From the NCBI GenBank assembly GCA_021209875.1, contig JAGYVD010000007.1:1054001-1118000 (forward strand): a DNA stretch of 64,000 nucleotides, in the 5' to 3' direction. Positions 24,363 to 35,848 of the stretch are shown here, in pieces (position 1 is the first letter of the stretch; the number at the start of each line of letters is the position of its first letter). The stretch comes from Rosellinia necatrix (taxonomy: Eukaryota; Ascomycota; Sordariomycetes; Xylariales; Xylariaceae). The notes below the pieces were generated by a model that worked only from the letters and a program-made list of their open reading frames with translations, was not told the DNA's origin and made no database searches. The position numbers and the translations under genes were made by a program.

Positions 24363-26041
24363 CTATCTCTCATCTAACTTTCTCCTTTTCCCCCAAGTCC
24401 AATGGGCCCTCGGATCATCAGCCAGCGCCCTCATGGCCCGCGCGTCCCCAGACTCGGGTCCCTTCTCCAGGTCCAGCTCTTCCGCCGCCCGCAAGGCGTA
24501 CGCCCTCGACCGCCCCTCGTCGCCGAACAGGGCCGAGTTGAGTGCCGCGCGCGTGTACGCGGACCCGAGGTGCGCGTGCAGGCCCTCCTCCTCATGGAGC
24601 GCTGTGTATTCGGCCCCCGTCTCAGCCGTTACCTTGACCTCCTTGAAGTTGTTTAGGTCTTCCTTGAGCTGCGCGATGCGACGGAGGCGCTTGTCGGACT
24701 GCGTGAGGATGAGCGGTCAGTTAGGGGCGGCGAAGAATATAATTCTTCCCCTTGTTTATACCTCCTTACAAGAAATACTCAGGTTACGATCACCAGGGCG
24801 GCGAAAGAACGAATGGAAAAGCATCTTTAGAGTAAACTTACGGCTACGGTCTCATTCTTCGGCCCCTGACATAGCGCACACGCGCACTCGAACCCCCAGC
24901 TGCGAATGCGTTCCTTTCGCTGCCGTGACGGCAGGAAAACATCGATGTAGCTGACGGTCAGCTCCTCGCCGCTCAGGATGTCGCGGGCGGCGAGAGCTGT
25001 AATAGTCGCATTCGTGATGCGATAATGAATGCTACATCATCCATTAGCACTTTGGCATCCCTCACACACCCTCTCCTCAATATCTCACGGCAGACAAAAT
25101 ACCCAAAGCTAATAACCCGCGGGGTATGTGTGAGACGGGGAGCAGGGAGAGCAGACTCACTTCGGGCGACAATCATGATTCAACCTCGCGACATCAGGGT
25201 AGCAAGTCAAGTGGCTGGTGCCCTTCTCGCCCGCGCCGTGGACGTACAGCTGGAAGCTGTTGATGTCGATCTTGGCGTGCACGTCGCGGCCCATCTGGGC
25301 CAAGAAGGCGTCTCTGCGGGCCCTCGGGAGCCTCGCCATCGCGACGGCATACACTACATTACGGAAACACCTACATTAGCAAAGCCGGGTAAGGGGGACG
25401 GGGGGGATAATAGACCAAAAAAAAAAACCATGGCTGGCTTCACACGTACTCTGATCCCGCGTCCCGGGCTCCAGCTCGCCGAGCGCGTCCACCTGCGCGA
25501 CCAGCGTCGGGGCTCTGACGAGCAGCACCTCGCCCTTGGCGATGGGCCGGTCCGCGCGCAACCCGACGCCCTTGTCGGGTATCTGCTCGGCGCGGAACGG
25601 CGGCGGGTGCGCGCCGCCGCCGTCATCGCGAGAGGCCGCCGAGAGGCCGCCGTACCCCTGGATGATGCGCGCGTGCCGCGGGCTCGTGATGAGCGCGATG
25701 CCCCCGCTCGCCGCCGCGTTGGAGAACACGCATGTTCCGTTGACGCAGTGCTCCGGCCCTTGCCATTCGCCCGGCGCACCCTCCTCCTTCCCCCCCTCCT
25801 CCTCCTCTTCCTGCTGCTGCTGCTCCTGCTGCTCCTGCCGCGGCCGCGACGAGGTCGGGGGCAGGACTACTCTGCGGATGAGGTCTGGGCTCGCGCACGC
25901 TGGCGGCCGTAGTTTCTGGATCGTCGGGTTCCAGGGACAGGTTTTCGACGCTGGATTCTCTGACGGTGTTTTCGTTGCTTGAGCTTCTCCCCACGCCACG
26001 TTCGTCAAGGGGAGTAAGGCATAGAGTACAGAAGCACGCAT
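24363..26041 (-). CDS. SET-domain protein with N-terminal signal peptide
   Basis: Four exons (25450-26041, 25161-25353, 24842-25031, 24363-24698) encode 436 residues. The first about 22 residues look like a signal peptide, followed by a linker with two widely spaced Cys and a Gln/Glu-rich run. The SET domain begins around PDKGVGLRADRPIAKGEVLL. It has LNHDCRPN, the NHxCxPN-like S-adenosylmethionine and active-site motif, then GEELTVSYID. A CACALC cysteine cluster follows, as in SMYD/SET5-like proteins. The C-terminal part is helical. SET enzymes methylate lysines; a secretory signal on one is unusual but recurs in fungi annotated as 'SET domain-containing protein 5'. Splices restore family sequence (DCRPN-IHYRIT and NETVA-SDKRL). 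Confidence 0.85.
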
Positions 26042-26226
26042 GGTGACGATGGAGGATGTACCTGGCTGTTTGAGTAGTTTCTGCTAGTGCTGGACCGTCT
26101 CAACCATATCTCGTTGTGACAATTAAGCATCGAGGCGATGTAATAGATGTATTACTGTTCTCGAAGATACGGTGTGCTATGCTGAGCGCTTGAGGGAAAG
26201 GGTTTCACTGCCTGAACGGAGAGCGA

Positions 26227-26254
26227 TGTGTGTGTGTGTGTGTGTGTGTGTGTG
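26227..26254. repeat. (TG)14 dinucleotide microsatellite
   Basis: A perfect 28-base TG run about 190 bp upstream of the SET gene start. Confidence 0.95.
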
Positions 26255-26572
26255 CCAAATCCGAAATAGCCATGTATATTACCATTGACTATATGCCTCC
26301 GTGCTAAGGAAAGTCGTGCATTTTGCCTAAGCTCTTGTCCGCGATACGCTGCAGCATGTCGGCGGCGATCCCGCACATGGCTATACTGTTACCTCACTCC
26401 TCGCCGAGGCAACGGGCATAAAATATCCCTCTGGCTCACCATCTAAGTCCTTCCTTCCTGCCTCGCTTACACCTATATCTTCGCGTCATGTGGAATGCGC
26501 TCGTTTTGCTACTTTGTCGCCAAGTGTTATTATGTTCACCTATGATGGCAATCCGCCTCGGCGACGAGGAGC

Positions 26573-26812
26573 TCAAGCATCCCTTTTCCGACTTGACCAG
26601 ATGCAAAGGACGATTATTGCGATACAAATCAATCCTATCATCCCACCGATAATCCCGGTAATGCAGTTATGACCGCAAGACCATTCCGGCTTTCCATCAT
26701 CTTGGCGGAAGAGCGTGCGTCTGAGGCTCGGGGCGGTGGATACGAGACAAGCATGTATCATGAGCACGATCAGCGTCAAGGTTGTGGGTTTGCTCGCTTT
26801 GTTGGATGCCAT
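26573..26812 (-). CDS. Small putative membrane protein
   Basis: A 79-residue frame starting at ATG 26812. It has a hydrophobic N-terminal stretch (LTLIVLMIHACLVSTA) that could be a signal peptide, and a short ectodomain with two Cys. A clear transmembrane helix (IIGGMIGLICIAIIVLCIW) follows, ending in a basic SSRKRDA tail. That order is typical of a small type I membrane protein and unlikely by chance. No family is recognised. It sits upstream of the SET gene on the same strand with its own spacing. Transcript evidence is absent, so it may not be a gene. Confidence 0.4.
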   Translation of the reverse strand: MASNKASKPTTLTLIVLMIHACLVSTAPSLRRTLFRQDDGKPEWSCGHNCITGIIGGMIGLICIAIIVLCIWSSRKRDA

Positions 26813-27594
26813 GTTTTCTTAGATGGCGGGAGGGGGGTAGGAGGGCTCGTGTGGTGTGGTGGGATTATTCGTAGACTTCTAGCTCTCGCAGATTCCGGAG
26901 GGGGGGGACCGTTGTGTATTATTGATATGTTCTACGCGCCGGCACGAAACCTGAATCGCGGAGTGATCGTGACAGCCGTGTAGCTACTTAGTAGTCTAGG
27001 GACTCAGAGAGTTGCTAACTGGTGGTTTGGCGATGACGATGCTATGATGAATGTTGAGTACTGAGGCTCGTTATGTAGAATAGAGTGGTGGTCAGCATCA
27101 CAAGATTTCATGCCCGCCATTTACTGTTTACTTTTTTTATTGTTTGGTGCGGTAGGCCACTTGCGCCTCCCTTGGTTGCCGTGGCCCTGCTTGGACGGGC
27201 AGTGATGGAACTGGGAGAAGGTAACCCCGGGGACGTCGCTATCCAGTGATAGACACATCGTACAAGCAGCCTCGACGCCCTGTTGCGGAAACCTGGCGCC
27301 ATATAGTACGATTGGGTGCGTTCATACGGGTTGCTGGTGGCACGGTACTGTTAGACAAACTAGTTGTGTACTCGCAAAGGGAACAGAAAAGTAGACGCCA
27401 GGCCTATCTGGGGTGGTTATAGATGGATTGTACAATTTCACGCTTCTCTACCTTTCATACATATATAAGTGTGGATATCATAATAATGGCCACGCTACCT
27501 CCAAGTACCCGATTCCTATACAATGCTATGCTACACCTTGATGCAAAGGATATTCTCGATTTCACATACGTTCCTTGTTAAGAGGTTAGGCTGT

Positions 27595-30171
27595 TCATGC
27601 CACTTGGACGTAGCTTGCCGGTACGCTTTTCGTTGCGCCACCCTTCTCTACCTCGACCCAACCATCTCCCGGGTCAGCTTTTATGAGCACAAAGCGCTCT
27701 CCTTCTGCCATGCTATGTTCGGTATCGCTTTGGGCTGTGTAGTCGTATAGAGCAAGCACATATTTTAGCTTCTTCGCGCCGCGCCGAGGTGCCACTGCCG
27801 GCCCTTTTTTCTTCACTGCCGGCGCTGCTGTGCCGACTGACGAGCCCGAGTTCGAGTACATAGATCCAGGCCGAGTTTGAGACGACCCCGTGTCCTGTGG
27901 TACGATAGGGGCCGCAAATATCTCGAGATATGTCCCGGGCACGATCCCTTCCTTGTATCCGACGCGGACTTTGACCCAACCGGATCCATCTAGAGAGGGC
28001 GAGAGTCAGTATGTGTCACGGATTATACGGTGGACCTTGGCTGCATACCGTCGGGTTCTACTATGACCACTTCCTGGCCTTCGGCCGCGCTTATTTCGCC
28101 TTCTCCACCCGCGTCGAAAGCGTAAAGCATCTTCCCTTTTTGCTCATTGGCTTTAGGCGCGCCTGACCCGTTGACAGCGCTGCCCGGCAGCTCGCTTATA
28201 TAGGCAGCGGGGGGTGGTGCCACCAGTCGAGGTTTCCGGGCCGCAGGGCGTGAACCTGGAAGCTCAGGGGGGGTATCTTCAGAGGGGGGACGTGGATTCG
28301 TCACCTGACCGCTGATGGACCGATGAGCACTCGCCGCATATCCTGAGCTCAAAGAGTTCATGGTGTTTGACCGATTTAGATCCGGGAGCTCGGCAACGTG
28401 GTCTGGGGTTCCTGTAGGCGTGAGCAAGGTGCCCGCTGCTGCTTGGCGATCCGCCTTGGTCTTTTTGCGTTCCTCTTTCGAAAGTTCCCCTGGGCATTCG
28501 GCCGGGACTTTCATCTCGCACTTGCTGTGGCACGTATAACCACAATCTCGACAGTCAAATCCCTTTGCTGACAAACCCCATATGCGCTCGCCACATAGAT
28601 CACAATTGGTCGGGATTTTGAATGTTTGGGATTTGAAGTTATGGTTCTTGGCGCCCAATGTAACATCTCCAACTGTAGATGTTATCGTGGATGTCTCGAC
28701 TTCGGCGGTCAACCGCCTACGGTCGACTTGGTGTAAATCTTCTTGCAATGCAAATAGATGTGTGACCACTAAGACCTCGTCTTTCTGCTCCGTCCCTTCG
28801 CGAACCTGCTGCTTCAGCCGCTTCACCGCCTCGACTTCCCTCCTCTTCTTGTCGACCTCTCGCCTTAGCTCTCCCAGCTGGCCCTTGGACTTGTTGAGTA
28901 CATTGCGTAGGAATATCTTGGCTGGTTCGTCTGTGACCATAACGTCATCGTCGTGCCAAACGGGGCTCGGTTCGAACAGCCTGTCGGGCGGTTCTTGGAA
29001 AGCACCCATGTTGTGGCGTATGTACATCATAGAGTCGAGGTGAGGTTGGTTGCGAGTGATTTCTTGTGTCAAACGGTCCACCATGCCATGGCTCTGCGTC
29101 AGCATTGTCGCTTCCAGGGTTGCTGCCATAGTCCATATGGAGTTGAGCTTGAGGGTCCGAAACTCTGATAAGTCCTGCAGGCTATCCATGACCTCGGGTA
29201 CGAATTCATGGTAGTATTTTTCCTTTTGTTTATTCGTGACGTTAATGGCTATGAGGTACGTGTTCTTCATGTTGTTCATTTCCTGGACCTGTTGTTGGTA
29301 ATTGCTTTGCGCCTTGACCTTGTCAAAAGAGCTTTCCGACTTCTTGCGCTTGCTCTCTACCTCCTGACAGACAGTGTCGTATTTCGCCTTGACCTTGCGC
29401 AGGTCGGCATAGGATGAATCTCGTTCGGCCTCCAGCTTGGCGGCGTACTCGGAGTGGCGCTTGCGCAGCTCTTCGAATTTGGCAGCATAGTGCTTTAAGG
29501 GGTCGGCGACCTTGTGGATCAGCTCGTTTCCGTAACGCTCGTGCTCGTCAGCCCGCGATTCGAGCGTCGTCAGATGGGTATTCCAGATGGTGAGGGAGGC
29601 GCTTTCGAGAGAGCCCGGCGTCATAGCAGGTGTGTCGCCAACACTCAAGCTCGTGGTTTTCTTCGTTTTCTTCTCGAAGTATTTCTTAGCGAGGGCATTT
29701 AGCTTTGCGCTGTGTTCCTTCTCGAGGGCGCTCCGTTCCCGGTAGAAGCTCTGGATGTCGTCAAGCCAGGCGATGCCGTTGGCGACCCAAACGTTGGCGG
29801 GTTTGAAGCCATCCTAGAGTGCAAAGACGGAATGGGTCAGTATCATTGTCACCATCCGCCTCTGCCTCTACCTCTGTCTCTGCCTCTGCCTCTGCCTTTG
29901 TCTCTGTCTCTGTCTCTGTCTCCGTCTCCGCCTCCGCTCCGGCGCGCGCGCGCGCCGACAAACAAGATTGCTGCCCGAAGGAATGCGCCGGCCCGAGCAC
30001 TCAGGATACTGCAGTCGGGACACCGGAGACGAGAAGAGACAAGAAGAGACGACAAGAGAAGAGAGGAGAGGAGAGGAGAGGAGAGGAGAGGAGAGGAGAG
30101 GAAAAAGAGGAGAGTAGAGCACGCACCTTCAGCTCAGCGCCAAAAGTTGGCACAACGTCTACCTCAGCCAT
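27595..30171 (-). CDS. BZZ1: BZZ1, F-BAR/C1/SH3 actin-assembly adaptor
   Basis: Three exons (30127-30171, 28049-29813, 27595-27989) encode 734 residues. Exon 1 gives only MAEVDVVPTFGAELK. Order of parts: an F-BAR domain with long coiled coils (about 1-280), a second coiled coil (about 290-350), and a C1 zinc finger (HNFKSQTFKIPTNCDLCG..., with the HX12CX2C pattern and CGYTCHSKC). A Pro/Ser linker with PPELPGSRP leads to two C-terminal SH3 domains (KMLYAFDAGGEGEIS... and YVLALYDYTAQSD...). BZZ1 works with Las17/WASP and type I myosin at endocytic actin patches, and the F-BAR part bends membrane. Intron 1 (29814-30126) is full of simple repeats. The last splice rebuilds EPDDGSGWVKV in SH3-1. 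Confidence 0.96.
29850..30110. repeat. Pyrimidine- and purine-rich microsatellites inside BZZ1 intron 1
   Basis: On the plus strand 29865-29935 is CTCTGC/CTCTGT-type repeats, followed by an alternating GC run at 29941-29955 and GAGAGGAGAGG repeats at 30056-30102. All lie inside the first intron. In the BZZ1 sense RNA the order is a CU-rich arm first and a GA-rich arm second. Confidence 0.9.
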
Positions 30172-31884
30172 GCTGGACTTGGCAGGGGTGTGGCGAGGAC
30201 GAGGCAATAATTAGTTATTCAGCGTGCAGGGCGATGTAAAGCTGCGCGGGGTAGGCGGCCGGGTCGCTGTGCAGGGCTGGCCACGGTTGCTTCGAGCTGC
30301 AAGGCCATAATAGTAGAGAGGGCGAAGGCGGGAAGTATGGATGCTAACAAACAACCAGATAACTACTAAACTGACTACCTAACCGTGGGTATGCGATACC
30401 ATGGACGGGACACGGAACCTGGCACCGGCACGACACAGCACAGCCCACCTGCCCAGGTGGGCACCAAGCCGTTCTTGCAGCACGAGGTACCTAGGTAGTG
30501 CTGGATCAGGTAAGTAACCTGTGGGGGTTTTGCCCAAGCCACGCCGCTCTTAGCCCAAGCCGGGACTAGTGGGAAACCATTTTTCTAGAGTTATAGTGGA
30601 CACTTACCCAATCTATGGCATCTACAGTTGTACCTGTAAATGCGCCGCATCAAACAAAGCGCGACTGTTCTCCTCCTTTTAAACCAGATTCAAGAACCCA
30701 TTGTAAAGCGTAGCACATACGAACAGGTGTGCCATATATGTCGTTAATCCTAAACATGGATTACAGGCGTTGTTTGGTCGGAATAAGAAGCAATTTAATG
30801 TTCATGTAGGTACTTACTTAAGCTTGCGATATTAGGTAGGTAGTTATAGCAATTAGAATAGCCATACCCGTAGAAAACAGAGCAAATCAAGCACACTACC
30901 TCCTTCCTGTTCCTGGTCTTATTCTAGAAATCTGGGATCAACATGCATCCTAGGTAGTTACTTCCAAGTAATGTACTTAGGTAACCGCGCTTGCACCTGG
31001 TTGATCAACTGTCATCTAATCATGTGAATTAGGTAGGTATCTTCCATCTGCTCAAGCACTTAAGAGGTATCTTGTGTCAGTGGCGGTGTTACATACATTT
31101 CTATTATCATAGCCTACTATCTAGTCGCTTTCCCAGTTTTTAATCCAACCGTTTACATTCATTTTCCTTCATTTTTTTTTCCTTTTTTCTTCTTTTCTTT
31201 TTTTTCTTTAGTAAGTAATACTGCCTGGCCATTGCTTTGCGCATGTAATGGTCGTTTTCTTGATAAATCTGCTACGGTATCTGGGCCAGTGAATCAGCCG
31301 GGTTAGAAATACCCTTGATGCTATTGAATGGCTTATTGAATGAGCTTGTTTGTACACGCCGCGTCCTAAAGGCAATCACTGTATTGCCCTTACCACATCT
31401 AGAATGGATACAACTATTGGCCCTCGGGGCAGATGCTGGCTCCAGACAAGGTGGTTGATTCCTGGATGGGCCGACGCACTCTCAGAGAGGTGAATAATAC
31501 AATACGTAAGGGGACTCGGCACACTGGGGTATCAGGTATAGACGTCCACCCCATCCCATTATGGAACCAGCACCCATTCACCTACCTAGTTCCCCAGAGG
31601 TATGGCTTTAGCTTCTCGGGCTGGGTGTTTGGGTGATGCTTGTTTGCCAGTTGCAAAGCAAATGCAACACTCTTGCGTTACACCTGGGCCTATATAAATA
31701 GTTACGAAGCGTCCTCCTGAGACACTTGCCCAACATCAGTCACACTCCCTAACATCTTTCCTAACATCTTCATATACTATCGACACCTACTGCTCTCGTC
31801 ACTACCTTCACCAACTATACTCACAGTCGACATATAATATACCTACTTATCCTCTACGCAATCTGCGATACCAACTATCCCAAC
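30172..31884. other. Divergent intergenic region between BZZ1 and the F-box gene
   Basis: It holds two promoters. A T/CT-rich tract lies at 31160-31210. Copies of the TACCTAGGTAG motif occur near 30488, 30835 and 30950-31040. No gene is seen. Confidence 0.55.
31691..31697 (+). promoter_or_regulatory. Candidate TATA box of the F-box/ankyrin gene
   Basis: TATATAA lies 188 bp before the ATG. It is followed by a C/T/A-rich leader typical of fungal 5' untranslated regions. The start of transcription is inferred near 31720-31760. Confidence 0.45.
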
Positions 31885-33568
31885 ATGGAGGCCACTCGAG
31901 CGTTCGTGAAGCCCACTGCACCATCCGGCATTCACACGCTCCCCAGCGAGTTGGTGTTGTATATATGTGACGGCCTCCATATCTCGGACATCTGCCATAT
32001 CGCCACATGCAACAGGTCATTATGGGCATTGCTGCAACTGTACCTTTACAAAAGATCGGCCAAGCTGCATATGAAAGACAAGGACTATGCAACCAATATC
32101 ATCAAAACCGGCATTCGGTTGAACTGGGATATCGCATCCTTGGGGTTAGCGGTTAAGGCCTGCAAAGCGGTCTGGCCGTCCATGTTGGACGGTTTGGATG
32201 ACAACGAGGGGCTGCCGCCGTTATTCATGGCCGTGGAAAGAGACCGTGGCGATGTTGTCTCTCTTCTCGAGGAAAACGGAGCAGATATAAACATCCGATA
32301 CACGTACTTCCCACAATACTGCACCAGTGCAGATAATGTGCACAAGGCCGGATGCGACCCTCTTGAGCATGACGACACCAACATGTACGACACCGACATG
32401 TGCAACACCGCTCTGGAGATAGCCGTTGGGAAGCGGAATATAGACCTGACGAAGAGGTTCCTTGTGAACCTCCAGGTGCCTGTTCGTCGATGCGCCCTTA
32501 TAAAAGCCATACGGAATTCCTGGAAAGAAGGCACTGAGGCGATCATCACCTCCGGGCGACTGGGTTGGAAACAGATACACGGGGTAATCAACAACAGGCT
32601 CCAGCGTATGGCTGGATCCAGTAATCCCGACTGGATTGAATATCTGGTATCGGCAGATGCTAAAGCCCCGTATAACAAGCACTGCCGTGGCATCTGGACT
32701 CAGCATTTCAGCCTGGATCGTGAGAAATCATGCGAATCTTTGTTATCGAGCATGCTTATGTACAGAGACACCAGGAGTGCGAAGAGGCTTCTCGATGTTT
32801 TCCCGTTCCATGAGCGTTATGTCGCGAAGATGGTAACATTATCCGCAAGAGAGGACTGTCATTTCGACATAACCGAGATGATTTTGAATCGAACTAACTC
32901 GAACACGACGACATGGAAAGAGGCATACGCCGCCGCGATTACGGCAAAGTATCCTTACCCATCCAATTCTGGCACAAAGTCATTCTTGCTGCAGCATCTT
33001 CACACTCTGGTGCGATTGGGTGCTGAGTTTAACCTGAACGAGCCACTGAAGAGCTCAGGGAAGGTAATACTCGAGCATGCTCTTGTGGCAACGGCTCAGA
33101 CCAGAGCTTATTGTTTAGACTGGGTGAGGCCGCTCTTCCAGTTCGACGTTGATGCTACACTGCTATCAGCTGATGGGTGGGAGCTATATCGCCAATGTGA
33201 GTGACATGTCGGTTCATCTCTCTTCTTCGCTCTCTGCTGCGCTCTGTACTAATAGCTCGATTCTAGACTTTGGCGCGTTTGTCCTCACGAGGGAAAGGCG
33301 CGATCGGATTCTGGCGTCTCATCGGCTGGGGCTTCTGAATCCCCAAGGGACGAAAGACCATGAGGTACACCCGTGGAACCACCGGCGGCAGATTATCGGG
33401 AGGCATTGTAGAATCCAGGGCTTGCCTAGTGATTTGGTCGCTTGGCAGGAGGGCGAACTGCTATGGTACAGCAGCGTTCAGGGGCTCATGAATTGTGAAT
33501 TGGTGCATGAGGAGAAGGATCCGACGAATGACAGAACCGCCGCGGCGTGTGAGAGTGGAGCTTTGTGA
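31885..33568 (+). CDS. F-box protein with ankyrin-like repeats
   Basis: Two exons (31885-33196, 33267-33568) encode 537 residues. Near the N-terminus IHTLPSELVLYICDGLHISDICHIATCNRSL is F-box-like, the domain that joins Skp1 in SCF ubiquitin ligases. About residues 110-140 contain an ankyrin-type unit (GLPPLFMAVERDRGDVVSLLEENGADINIR), and CNTALEIAVGKRNIDLTKRFLV looks like a second. The remainder has degenerate repeats. The last splice (T-AC) gives a smooth junction RQ-YFGAFVLT. Fungi carry many fast-evolving F-box/ankyrin proteins of unknown target. The N-terminal F-box match is by eye. Confidence 0.78.
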
Positions 33569-34174
33569 GGATAGAATAACTGAATGGGAACGCGCTGTCC
33601 CCTTGACTTATTCGCTGTGCAAATGATGGAGGTCCAGGTGGCATCGCCCTAGACAACACTGCCGGACTAGAGCGGCCGCCTCGGAAAAAGTGCAGACTTG
33701 CCGTCACATAGAAGCACAAGCAAGACGTGAGATGGCTGCAGACATGCGTGCACATGTGTCAGTTGGCTCATGACAAGTGATGGATTGGCCGAGAGAATGC
33801 CTCTAGTTGATTAATTTCGGCCCAAAGCCCAACGCCTCGTTGTCCCAAGACATCGGGTCGAAAGCAGGGGCTGCCGGTCGAACGTACATAATGCATGCTC
33901 GAGAATCTACAAAATGACCCAGTCCCATTTGAAGCCGATCGACGACCCCCGCCTAGTCAATACCACCATGAGATGCAGCGCCCCTTAAACGAGAAAATCA
34001 TCATTAGCAACAACAATGGCGCATCAAATCCTACAATTTTTCATACATTGCCTTCGGGTCCTCATATGGAACTATAATCTTGTTGTGGCCAGGTTACTCA
34101 ACACCATCCTGGGTGGACAGCCGTTGAAACCTGCGCCTCGAAGACAGATTAGTTATCTCCTCGAAGCGCCCCCT
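33569..34174. other. Short intergenic region
   Basis: No gene is seen. An in-frame ATG at 34016 would extend the following BTB gene by 53 residues. Confidence 0.5.
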
Positions 34175-35848
34175 ATGGCCGAAGAAGAGGACCGGAGACC
34201 TAAATCATCGTATGTGATGGCTGGAGCACCATCTCTCCTAATATCCTTCTAACTCGAGCCTAGTCCTTTCGAGGGGCCCAGCGTAGAAGTAATCTTCGGT
34301 GATTCGCGCAGCCTCTTCGTGCCGAGCTCCCTGTTCCCCGACCGTCTGAAGACCGCGAAATGGCCTCCCCGCGAGATGAAGATGGACTCCATGAATTCGG
34401 ATGTCGGGCATGTCGTATTCTATTACCTCCTTACCGGAACGTACCAATGTCTCAAGCCGACGGGGACCTTGAGCCATGAGAAACTTACCACCGAGTTAAC
34501 CACCAGTGTTGGGGTGTATAACGCTTCCAGGAAGTATCACCTACCGGCCCTACAAGAGAGTGCCCAGGAAGAGATACAACGACTGGCCAAAGAACTCCCT
34601 TTCCCACATGTCCTAAATCTACTGCGGAGTCTGCACCTGAGCCCGAGCGCCAGAGAGGGATGGCTCGATGATTACGTGCAATGGGGTCTGAAAAACGTGT
34701 TCGAGACCCCGGCGGCGTTCCTAGACAACACCACTCTCCAGGTCGATCATGACGTCATATCCTTCAGCAATATCATCCTGAAGAGTTTAGCCAGGTTACT
34801 TGCCAACGGCATGGCACCGGATAGGAAGGACGATATTGCGGTTCCTGTGCCGTCCCCTAAGCCTACTGTAATAGAGGCGCAGCCGATTGCAGATGAAGAG
34901 CCCTGTGCAGAACCGCCGGAGATGCTACTGTCGAGGGAGATAGAAGCGGCGATAAAAGAAGAAATCGTCGAATACCCCCTATCCGAATTCAGGAAATCCT
35001 TATCTGACCTCCGGACGCCCGAGGCTGAGCCGGAGCTCGTCTACGATCGCGCATCCGACATCGAAAGGAGACTGAGGGACATGCACCCCTCGCAAATGTC
35101 CTGGCCGACGGAAGAGCCGACAGAGATGCCGAAGGCGGAGGAGCCTGTTCTGGTCGAAGCCATTCCAGAGCCGCCCGAGACCGCCCCTATGTACCCACCC
35201 CCCGACGAGTATGACGAGCCGGAGCCGGAGCCGGAAACCAAGCCCATGTCTGTTCCCGAGAGCAAGCCCGTATCCGTTCCCGAGACCAAGCCTGAGCCCG
35301 TGCCCGAGACCCAACCTGAACCCGTACCCGAGACCGAGCCCGAGCCCGAAGTCGAGGCGGCCCCGGCGCCGCCCAGGCCGCTGAAGAAGAAGAAGAAGAA
35401 GGCATCGATCGTGACGCCGGAGGCGGCCCAGACCCCAGTGGCGGAACCGGTGAACGTCTTGAACGACGCCCCGATTGTCGAGGAGCCCCAGCCGGTGGTG
35501 GCCACGCCCGTGGTCGTCGCCGAGCCGGAGCCGATCCTCGCGAATGACAAGGTGGCCTCTGCCGCGCCAAGCGTCGCGGAGGCGCCTAAGAAGAAGAAGA
35601 AGAAGGCATCGATCGTGGCGCCGGAGGCGGCCCAGCCCCTAGTGGCGGAACCGGTGAACGTCTTGAACGGCGCCCCGATTGTCGAGGAGCCCCAGCCGGT
35701 GGTGGCCACGCCCGTGGTTGTCGCCGAGCCGGAGCCGATCCTCGCGAATGATAAGGTGGCCTCTGCCGCGCCGAGCGTCGCGGAGGCGCCCAAGAAGAAG
35801 AAGAAGAAGAGGCTGTCGTTGTTCTGGACGGAGGACACCGCTTCATAG
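34175..35848 (+). CDS. BTB/POZ-domain protein with Pro/Glu-rich and Lys-cluster repeats
   Basis: Two exons (34175-34209, 34264-35848) encode 539 residues from the ATG giving MAEEEDRR. The splice yields PKSS-PFEGPSVEVIFGD, the usual opening of fungal BTB domains. DVGHVVFYYLLTGTYQ, then LTTSVGVYNASRKYHLPALQESAQEEI, completes the fold, with helical segments to about 210. BTB domains dimerise and often recruit Cul3 ubiquitin ligases. The C-terminal half is disordered: PEP/PETKP-type repeats, then two copies of a 68-residue unit each starting with six lysines, and a third KKKKKK before the end. The lysine clusters could be nuclear localisation signals. An alternative upstream start at 34016 is in frame. 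Confidence 0.8.
35386..35812 (+). repeat. 204-bp tandem duplication inside the BTB gene
   Basis: Two adjacent copies, about 35386-35589 and 35590-35793, plus the start of a third (AAG run). They are nearly identical at DNA level; only a few bases differ, for example ACG/GCG after ATCGTG and GAC/GGC after AAC. The unit is 68 codons, so the frame is kept. Confidence 0.92.

Noticed and set aside
25025..25912. A 295-codon plus-strand frame across the SET gene
   Set aside because: It is the complement of SET exons and introns; the minus strand carries the conserved motifs and splice sites.
29712..30239. Plus-strand frame with Pro/Leu and Arg/Glu repeats
   Set aside because: It translates the microsatellites of BZZ1 intron 1.
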